Shown piece after piece: positions 58,366 to 64,000 of a stretch of 64,000 bases of DNA (position 1 is the stretch's first letter; the number at the start of each line of letters is the position of its first letter). Position numbers and translations under genes: made by a program. Source of the stretch: Ectopseudomonas khazarica (GTDB taxonomy: Bacteria; Pseudomonadota; Gammaproteobacteria; Pseudomonadales; Pseudomonadaceae). The DNA lies in assembly GCF_004521985.1 (NCBI RefSeq), contig NZ_SBHZ01000002.1, positions 338,424 to 402,423 on the forward strand, given 5' to 3'. Below the pieces are notes generated by a model. The model was not told the DNA's origin and did no database searches. It worked only from the letters and a program-made list of their open reading frames with translations.

Positions 58366-58899
58366 TTATGCCTTCTCGACCTGACTGAACTCCAGCTCGA
58401 CCGGGGTGGAGCGACCGAAGATGGTCACTGCAACCTGGATACGGCTCTTCTCGTAATTCACTTCTTCGACCACACCACCGAAATCGGCGAACGGGCCATC
58501 GACAACACGAACCATCTCGCCCGGCTCGAACAGCGTCTTCGGCTTGGGCTTGTCGCCGTTATCGGCAACACGACGGAGAATGGCTTCAGCTTCTTTCTCG
58601 GTGATCGGCGCCGGCTTGTCGGCAGTACCACCAATGAAGCCCATGACGCGCGGCGTATCCTTGATCAAGTGCCAAGTCGCCTCGTTCATTTCCATCTGGA
58701 CCAGAACATAGCCAGGGAAGAACTTGCGCTCACTCTTGCGCTTCTGACCGTTGCGCATCTCGACCACTTCTTCAGTGGGCACGAGAATTTCGCCGAATTC
58801 ATCTTCCATTCCAGCGAGTTTCACGCGCTCGATCAGCGAGCGCATCACATGCTTCTCGTAACCCGAGTAGGCATGCACGACGTACCAACGCTTAGCCAC
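58366..58899 (-). CDS. nusG: Transcription termination/antitermination protein NusG
   Basis: 177 residues. NGN domain [25 protein letters not shown] and [14 protein letters not shown], then the KOW domain [24 protein letters not shown]. Couples RNA polymerase to Rho and to the ribosome. Follows secE by 9 bases. Confidence 0.99.
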   Translation of the reverse strand: MAKRWYVVHAYSGYEKHVMRSLIERVKLAGMEDEFGEILVPTEEVVEMRNGQKRKSERKFFPGYVLVQMEMNEATWHLIKDTPRVMGFIGGTADKPAPITEKEAEAILRRVADNGDKPKPKTLFEPGEMVRVVDGPFADFGGVVEEVNYEKSRIQVAVTIFGRSTPVELEFSQVEKA

Positions 58900-58908
58900 G
58901 AGACACCC

Positions 58909-59277
58909 TTAACCAACAATCAGGGAAACAAGCCAACCGAGCAGGGAATCGAGCCCCCACAACAGCAGCGCCATTACCAGGACAACCGCGACCACGATCA
59001 ATGTGGTCTGCGTGGTTTCCTGACGGGTCGGCCAAACAACTTTACGAATCTCGACGCGAGCTTCTTTCAGCAGAACCGCGAACGCCTGGCCACGAGCAGT
59101 CTGAAACGCCACGAAGGCAGCAACAGCACCCAGAGCAACCAGACCCAGAACACGATACAGAACCGGCTCAGCAGAGAAGTACTGATTACCTACGACACCC
59201 ACAACAACCAGGGCAGCGACAACCAGCCACTTGACCAGATCAAAGCGAGAGTCTTTGGCTTCAGCCTTAACATTCAT
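58909..59277 (-). CDS. secE: Preprotein translocase subunit SecE
   Basis: 122 residues, the longer three-helix form: LVKWLVVAALVVVGVVGN, YRVLGLVALGAVAAFVAF and TLIVVAVVLVMALLLWGLDSLL. The cytoplasmic amphipathic stretch EARVEIRKVVWPTRQETTQTT is the essential SecY clamp. Start ATG at 59277; the extension upstream enters the tRNA-Trp. Confidence 0.97.
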   Translation of the reverse strand: MNVKAEAKDSRFDLVKWLVVAALVVVGVVGNQYFSAEPVLYRVLGLVALGAVAAFVAFQTARGQAFAVLLKEARVEIRKVVWPTRQETTQTTLIVVAVVLVMALLLWGLDSLLGWLVSLIVG

Positions 59278-59319
59278 TCGAGAAGATCCTGTGAAAGACA
59301 CGCCAGATTCGTTAGAAAA

Positions 59320-59395
59320 TGGCAGGTCAGGAGGGAATCGAACCCCCAACCTGCGGTTTTGGAGACCGCCGCTCTGCCAATTGAGCTACTGACCT
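59320..59395 (-). tRNA. tRNA-Trp (CCA)
   Basis: 76 bases including the encoded CCA end: acceptor AGGTCAG/CTGACCT, D-arm AGCTCAATTGGCAGAGC, anticodon loop with CCA, T-arm GGGGGTTCGATTCCCTCC. It precedes secE on the same strand. Confidence 0.98.
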
Positions 59396-59405
59396 AAAGC
59401 AAAAT

Positions 59406-59429
59406 CAGGCCGACCATTATGCCGGCCTG
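59406..59429 (-). terminator. Hairpin after tuf copy 2
   Basis: CAGGCCG...CGGCCTG stem (7 bases, 10-base loop) followed on the minus strand by ATTTTGCTTT. It lies between tuf2 and tRNA-Trp; weak-to-moderate, so part of the transcript may read on to tRNA-Trp and secE. Confidence 0.6.
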
Positions 59430-59448
59430 AGAGGAACAGATCAACCGA

Positions 59449-60642
59449 TTACTCGACGATCTTGGCAACCACGCCGGCGCCGACGGTACGACCGCCTTCG
59501 CGGATCGCGAAGCGCAGGCCGTCTTCCATGGCGATCGGCTTGATCAGGGTGACAACCATCTTGATGTTGTCGCCCGGCATTACCATCTCAACGCCTTCCG
59601 GCAGTTCGCACGAACCGGTCACGTCAGTGGTACGGAAGTAGAACTGCGGACGGTAGCCCTTGAAGAACGGGGTGTGACGACCACCTTCTTCCTTGGACAG
59701 AACGTACACTTCAGCTTCGAACTTGGTGTGCGGCTTGATGGTGCCCGGCTTGGCCAGAACCTGACCACGCTCGACTTCATCACGCTTGGTGCCGCGCAGC
59801 AGCACGCCGCAGTTCTCACCAGCACGACCTTCGTCCAGCAGCTTGCGGAACATCTCAACGCCGGTGCAGGTGGTCTTGGTGGTCGGACGCAGACCAACGA
59901 TTTCGATTTCTTCCTGGATCTTGACGATACCGCGCTCTACACGACCGGTAACAACAGTACCGCGGCCGGAGATCGAGAATACGTCTTCGATCGGCATCAG
60001 GAACGGACGGTCGATGGCACGAACCGGCTCAGGAATGTAGCTGTCCAGAGTCTCGACCAGCTTCTTAACAGCGCTGGTGCCCATTTCGTTGGCGTCTTCG
60101 CCGTTCAGAGCCATCAGCGCGGAGCCGATGATGATCGGAGTGTCGTCACCCGGGAAATCGTAGGTGCTCAGCAGGTCGCGAACTTCCATCTCGACCAGTT
60201 CCAGCAGCTCAGCGTCGTCAACCATGTCGGCCTTGTTCAGGAACACGACGATGTACGGTACGCCAACCTGACGGGACAGCAGGATGTGCTCGCGAGTTTG
60301 CGGCATCGGGCCGTCGGCAGCCGAGCAGACCAGGATCGCGCCGTCCATCTGGGCAGCACCGGTGATCATGTTCTTCACGTAGTCGGCGTGGCCCGGGCAG
60401 TCAACGTGCGCGTAGTGACGAATATTGGAGTCGTACTCTACGTGCGCGGTGTTGATGGTGATACCACGAGCTTTTTCTTCCGGAGCGCTGTCGATCTTGT
60501 CGAAGTCGACCTTGGCCGAACCGAAAACTTCGGAGCAGACACGGGTCAGAGCAGCGGTCAGAGTGGTCTTACCGTGGTCAACGTGACCGATGGTGCCGAC
60601 GTTGACGTGCGGTTTGTTACGTTCGAATTTCTCTTTAGCCAT
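59449..60642 (-). CDS. tuf2: Elongation factor Tu, copy 2 (tRNA-linked)
   Basis: 397 residues, identical to tuf1 except Ala184. The DNA differs from copy 1 at only a handful of third-position sites, so the pair is being kept alike by gene conversion. Start at 60642 is used; the extra ORF residues up to 60678 come from the spacer. It follows tRNA-Thr and Tyr/Gly tRNAs, as in many gammaproteobacteria. Confidence 0.99.
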   Translation of the reverse strand: MAKEKFERNKPHVNVGTIGHVDHGKTTLTAALTRVCSEVFGSAKVDFDKIDSAPEEKARGITINTAHVEYDSNIRHYAHVDCPGHADYVKNMITGAAQMDGAILVCSAADGPMPQTREHILLSRQVGVPYIVVFLNKADMVDDAELLELVEMEVRDLLSTYDFPGDDTPIIIGSALMALNGEDANEMGTSAVKKLVETLDSYIPEPVRAIDRPFLMPIEDVFSISGRGTVVTGRVERGIVKIQEEIEIVGLRPTTKTTCTGVEMFRKLLDEGRAGENCGVLLRGTKRDEVERGQVLAKPGTIKPHTKFEAEVYVLSKEEGGRHTPFFKGYRPQFYFRTTDVTGSCELPEGVEMVMPGDNIKMVVTLIKPIAMEDGLRFAIREGGRTVGAGVVAKIVE

Positions 60643-60726
60643 CTTGACCGTCTCCCAACGAAGAATTGAGCAAGCCATGCTGCCATTAAAACAAAGGCAG
60701 ATACTTTCATATCTGCCTTCATTAGA

Positions 60727-60802
60727 TGGAGCTCATGAGCGGACTTGAACCGCTGACCTCACCCTTACCAAGGGTGTGCTCTACCAACTGAGCTACATGA
60801 GC
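60727..60802 (-). tRNA. tRNA-Thr (GGT)
   Basis: 76 bases: GCTCATGTAGCTCAGTTGG..., anticodon GGT in CTTGGTAAGG, T-arm CGGTTCAAGTCCG, encoded TCCA end. Precedes tuf2 by 84 bases. Confidence 0.98.
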
Positions 60803-60828
60803 CAAACTCTATTGCGCCAACCACAAAC

Positions 60829-60902
<74 letters not shown>

Positions 60903-60926
60903 GGAGCCTGCAGCTCACGCTGAATC

Positions 60927-61011
<85 letters not shown>

Positions 61012-61024
61012 AAAGTGAGGCGGC

Positions 61025-61053
61025 ATTTTCTAGATCTGCCACCCTGCTGTCAA
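61025..61053 (-). promoter_or_regulatory. Probable promoter of the Tyr-Gly-Thr-tuf2 unit
   Basis: Consensus -35 TTGACA (plus 61048-61053) and the -10-like TAGAAAAT (plus 61025-61032), 15-17 bases apart depending on register, 14 bases before tRNA-Tyr. The remaining 100 bases to 61152 hold nothing I can identify. Confidence 0.55.
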
Positions 61054-61152
61054 GCTTTTTCTCATTAAAATCTTGAGGTTAGCTACTTTGACAACATCTT
61101 CGTCGGGAACCAACTTTGACCACCCTGCGAAGCGGGCGCCATTCTATGCAAA

Positions 61153-61842
61153 CTACCGGAGCAATGCAACGCCCTCGCACGGCATTAATTGATGTTGCAA
61201 ACCTGCGAAGTCTCCAGCCAGTTGCCCCAGCAGAAATTCGTCGGCCAGGCGCCTGCTTTGCGGGGCCACCCGCACCCAGAAACTGCGATGGGCACGCGAC
61301 AGCTCGCGCATCTGCGGCTCGTAACCCACCTCGCGAAGGCGCTGCATGACGCTGTCGGCCGAATCGCTGCGCGGGAAGATGCCCAGGGAGATGCCGTTCG
61401 CCAACTCCCCCTGCGTGATGATGTAACTGTCGATGCGCCGCGCCTGCAGCTCTCGCAACTGACGCAACGACGCCTGCCGGGACGCCAGCGGAGGCAGATA
61501 GACCCAAAACTCCACGCCCGCAGCCGCATCGATGCTGTGAACCTCGGCCTGTATGTCCAGGCTCAGCAGGCGCTGCTCGACGACCCGGGCGCGAGACTCT
61601 TCCTCGAAGCTCCCCAGGAAAAGACACACCGCCGCCTCGGAGGCAGCCGCCTGTGGCTCGACCTCCGGCTGCCTTGCGGGCAGACGAGGCGACTCGGCCT
61701 CGCTGAGCAGCCGTATGTCCTTGCGCGCCCCCTGATAGGAACTGGCCGACGCCACCTCCTTGGCTCGCAACGGCGCCTGCTGTTGATGCCAGACGTAGTA
61801 GAACGCGTTAAGAAGTAGCAGCAGTAGCAGGAACCAGCGCAT
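61153..61842 (-). CDS. SPOR-domain-like membrane-anchored protein
   Basis: 229 residues with one N-terminal transmembrane helix (FLLLLLLLNAFYYVW) and a periplasmic part. Two regions look like SPOR folds: about residues 75-150 (VCLFLGSFEEESRARVVEQRL, then EFWVYLPPLA) and about 155-225 (GISLGIFPRSDSADSVMQRLREVGYEP...SFWVRVAP). SPOR domains bind denuded peptidoglycan at division sites. GAGG stands 6 bases before ATG 61842, which decides the start over TTG at 61854. It follows coaX on the strand and precedes the tRNA cluster. Confidence 0.75.
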   Translation of the reverse strand: MRWFLLLLLLLNAFYYVWHQQQAPLRAKEVASASSYQGARKDIRLLSEAESPRLPARQPEVEPQAAASEAAVCLFLGSFEEESRARVVEQRLLSLDIQAEVHSIDAAAGVEFWVYLPPLASRQASLRQLRELQARRIDSYIITQGELANGISLGIFPRSDSADSVMQRLREVGYEPQMRELSRAHRSFWVRVAPQSRRLADEFLLGQLAGDFAGLQHQLMPCEGVALLR

Positions 61843-61850
61843 GCCTTGCC

Positions 61851-62600
61851 TCAATTCAGGGGGCAGGCGATCGCCAACCCGACAAATACCAGATCCGCGA
61901 CGACCTGAGCGCCCGGCACGGCATCACGCACCAGGTCCGCGTCCCCACCCGTCAGGAACACCTCGAAGCCATCCGGAAAGCGCGCTGTCGCCTGCGCCAA
62001 CTGCTCGGCGACGAACCCACGCAGCATCAGCACGCAACCGCGCTCGACCGCCTCCGCGGTGGAGCGCCCAGGATCCAGCTCCTGCAATGCCGCGAGCGCC
62101 ACCTGGCGGTCGTAACGAATGCGCCGGGTGTGCGTGCTCAGCTGATCACGCATCAACGGCAGCCCCGGACAGATGAAGCCGCCCAGGTGCGCACCGTCGG
62201 CGGAGATGAAATCGGCAGTGACGGCCGTCCCCAGATCCACCACCAGACAGGCGCGCTGACCGAGATGGTAAGCCCCGAGCACGGCCAGCCAGCGGTCCAG
62301 GCCCAGGCGCTGGAAGTCAGCATAGCCATTGCGTACCGCGCCGACCTGACTGGCGGACTGAGCGCAAACCGCCTCCACGCCCAGAGACGCACGCAGACGG
62401 GCGACCAACTGCTCGGTCTCGGCATCGCTGCGCACACTGACCATGCGGCAATGCTCCACCTGCAGATCGGGGACAGCCGACAGCGCCTCGAACAGGCCAG
62501 CATCGTCGTTGACCACGCCAGCGGCAATACGCTGAGCAGCGTCGATGGAGATCACTCGCCATTTGATGAAGCTGTTACCGCAGTCGAGCTCAAGAATCAT
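61851..62600 (-). CDS. coaX: Type III pantothenate kinase
   Basis: 249 residues; [16 protein letters not shown] carries the first phosphate motif, with [19 protein letters not shown] and [16 protein letters not shown] further in. CoaX makes phosphopantothenate for coenzyme A and is feedback-insensitive. It overlaps birA by 11 bases, a standard Pseudomonas pair. Confidence 0.95.
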   Translation of the reverse strand: MILELDCGNSFIKWRVISIDAAQRIAAGVVNDDAGLFEALSAVPDLQVEHCRMVSVRSDAETEQLVARLRASLGVEAVCAQSASQVGAVRNGYADFQRLGLDRWLAVLGAYHLGQRACLVVDLGTAVTADFISADGAHLGGFICPGLPLMRDQLSTHTRRIRYDRQVALAALQELDPGRSTAEAVERGCVLMLRGFVAEQLAQATARFPDGFEVFLTGGDADLVRDAVPGAQVVADLVFVGLAIACPLN

Positions 62601-63555
62601 GCTGCAACCTCAGGCTCAACTCGCCACCGCTGAAGGTTTGATCGACACCATCGACACTCAGCCGAATCGCCCCTCGTTCATCGACGCCCTGCACCACACC
62701 CAGGATTGCGTTGCTTCCCGCGGTCAACGCGACGGAGCGGCCTCGCCACACGTGCAGCGCCTCCCACTCTTCTCGCAAGCCGGCAAAGCCCTGCTGCCAA
62801 TGCGTGGAGAGATGCACACGCAACTGCTTCAGGAGTTCAGCCGCCAACTGATTGCGGTCGAGCGCGTGGCCGAGACACTGCCGCACCGACGTCCAGGGCT
62901 GATCGATCAACGCGGGCGTATCGACCAGCATGTTCACATTGATACCGATACCGATCACGACATGACAGACATCTGCAGGATCACCGGCGAGCTCGAGCAG
63001 TATTCCGGATATCTTGCGCCCGTCGACCAACACATCATTCGGCCACTTCAGCCCGGCCGCAGTCACGCCACACACCCGCAGCGCTTTCGCCACCGCCAGG
63101 CCGACGGTCAGACTCAGGGCCTCGACCTGACTCATTCCACCATCAACGCGCAGGACAAGACTGCAATAGAGGTTCTCGGCAAACGGACTCGCCCACACTC
63201 GACCTCGCCGCCCGCGACCCGCGGTCTGACGCTCGGCAAGCAACACGAAAGGCGGACGAGCGCCGGAATCGAGGCGGCGGAAGATCTCCGCATTCGTCGA
63301 ATCCAGGCTGGACTCGACAGCGATGGGCCAGCCCACCTCTCCCGCCGCCTGTGAAATCCGCTCGGCATCGAGCAGGACCAGGGGCGAAGAAAGCCGATAG
63401 CCTTTACCTGGGACCTTGAACACCTCGACCCCCAGCTCAGCCTCCAGGCCCTGCAACTGCTTCCAGATGGCACTCCGACTGATCCCGAGCCGAGCCCCAA
63501 GGGCTTCACCGGAATGGAAGCGACCATCCTGCAGAAGTTTCAACAATTCCAGCAT
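62590..63555 (-). CDS. birA: Biotin operon repressor / biotin-protein ligase
   Basis: 321 residues. N-terminal winged helix ([32 protein letters not shown]) and the ligase domain with ATP/biotin loop [22 protein letters not shown] and [19 protein letters not shown]. It attaches biotin to acetyl-CoA carboxylase and, having the helix-turn-helix, may repress biotin genes. The frame is open to 63678, but MLELLKLL at 63555 is the family start. Confidence 0.96.
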   Translation of the reverse strand: MLELLKLLQDGRFHSGEALGARLGISRSAIWKQLQGLEAELGVEVFKVPGKGYRLSSPLVLLDAERISQAAGEVGWPIAVESSLDSTNAEIFRRLDSGARPPFVLLAERQTAGRGRRGRVWASPFAENLYCSLVLRVDGGMSQVEALSLTVGLAVAKALRVCGVTAAGLKWPNDVLVDGRKISGILLELAGDPADVCHVVIGIGINVNMLVDTPALIDQPWTSVRQCLGHALDRNQLAAELLKQLRVHLSTHWQQGFAGLREEWEALHVWRGRSVALTAGSNAILGVVQGVDERGAIRLSVDGVDQTFSGGELSLRLQHDS

Positions 63556-63746
63556 GCGAGGCCCCGCTATGAACAAGGCTGGCATGATAACGACGAGGCT
63601 TGTACTTGCATAGAAAACGCAGTGTTCCACCGCCGATCCGGGGAGAAGATCCAAGCATTGCACCGCGCCGGCAAACACCCCCGAAAGCGCTGCACAGGAA
63701 CACCTTCAGCCGCGAACGCCCCGACCACCCAGGTACGGCGATCACC

Positions 63747-63823
63747 GCGATCGCCCGCAAGCGGGCTCCTACGGGAACTTCGCCAGGCCGCGTATCGTAG
63801 GAGCCGGCTTGCCGGCGATCACG
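63747..63823. repeat. Pair of inverted REP elements (BIME)
   Basis: Two REP units face each other: GATCGCCCGCAAGCGGGCTCCTAC near 63750-63773 (stem GCCCGC/GCGGGC) and GTAGGAGCCGGCTTGCCGGCGATC near 63797-63820 (stem GCCGGC/GCCGGC). Each pairs internally, and the two differ by one compensatory base pair. The rest of 63556-63940 shows no gene. Confidence 0.88.
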
Positions 63824-63898
63824 GGCCCTGCAGGTTGCCCCACCAACCCCGCGGCCGGTTGGCGCTGCCCACACCCGACTTTCTGCCGCGCAAAGAAG

Positions 63899-63930
63899 AA
63901 ACCCCAGACCTCGTTAGAGATCTGGGGTTT
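63899..63930 (-). terminator. rRNA operon terminator
   Basis: AAACCCCAGA and TCTGGGGTTT arms, a 12-base loop, then TTCTTCTTTG on the minus strand, about 10 bases after the 5S 3' end. Confidence 0.85.
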
Positions 63931-63939
63931 CGTATAGGA

Positions 63940-64000
63940 GCTTGACGATGACCTACTCTCACATGGTGAAGCACCACACTACCATCGGCGATGCGTCGTT
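63940..64000 (-). rRNA. rrf: 5S ribosomal RNA, 3' part
   Basis: The minus strand reads AACGACGCATCGCCGATGGT...CACCATGTGAGAGTAGGTCATCGTCAAG, the 3' half of a gammaproteobacterial 5S rRNA. The 5' half, and presumably 23S and 16S, lie beyond the right edge. The exact 3' end is uncertain by a few bases. Confidence 0.95.

Overview
The window is a 64-kb stretch of a Pseudomonas-type gammaproteobacterial chromosome, with GC-rich protein genes and almost no mobile DNA. Three things point to Pseudomonas. The first is gene order: pgpA-thiL-nusB-ribH-ribBA-ribE-ribD-nrdR, then a Zur/zinc block, oprG, ssb-MFS-uvrA, ftnA, a catalase gene, and the whole alpha/spc/S10/str/rpoBC/L11/secE-nusG/tuf-tRNA/birA run ending in an rRNA operon. 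The second is the set of Pseudomonas-style REP elements. The third is the protein sequences themselves. I cannot assign a species from the sequence alone. It is not P. aeruginosa-like throughout, because katG sits where I remember katA in PAO1 and a TonB2-type cluster sits just before oprG.

Layout. 1-7434 (minus strand): a truncated periplasmic protease-like gene, a solute-binding protein, pgpA, thiL, nusB and the riboflavin genes, with an FMN riboswitch upstream of ribE; nrdR lies at the head. 7536-9553 (plus): a lipoprotein, a methyltransferase and a CnoX-type chaperedoxin. 9626-13340: a zinc-starvation locus around a 31-bp Zur-type palindrome, with a small unknown gene leftward and zrgA-like, ABC transporter and DUF3299 genes rightward. 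13446-18305 (minus): a six-gene TonB2/TtpC-type energy-transduction operon. 18499-26509: oprG/ompW, two SDR genes, ssb, a YajR-like transporter, uvrA and heme-less ferritin ftnA. 26645-28795: katG. 29056-59277 (minus): about 30 kb of ribosomal protein, RNA polymerase, elongation factor and Sec genes. 59320-61011: tRNA-Trp, a second tuf, then tRNA-Thr, -Gly and -Tyr. 61153-63555: a SPOR-like protein, coaX and birA. 63940-64000: the 3' end of a 5S rRNA, so an rRNA operon continues beyond the window.

How it works together. The left end makes riboflavin under FMN control and links to thiamine and phospholipid metabolism. The middle handles metals (zinc, iron), peroxide and outer-membrane uptake. 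The right half is the core transcription and translation machinery, divided by visible promoters and terminators into L11-rpoBC, str, S10-spc and alpha units.

There is no CRISPR array, prophage, insertion sequence or defence system. The most interesting items are regulatory: a promoter-and-hairpin island between rpsN and rpsH, a short leader ORF whose ribosome-binding site is buried in a hairpin downstream of the FMN riboswitch, and the divergent Zur-box locus with an uncharacterised partner gene. Very long open frames antisense to rpoB, rpoC, fusA, uvrA and katG are treated as composition artefacts.
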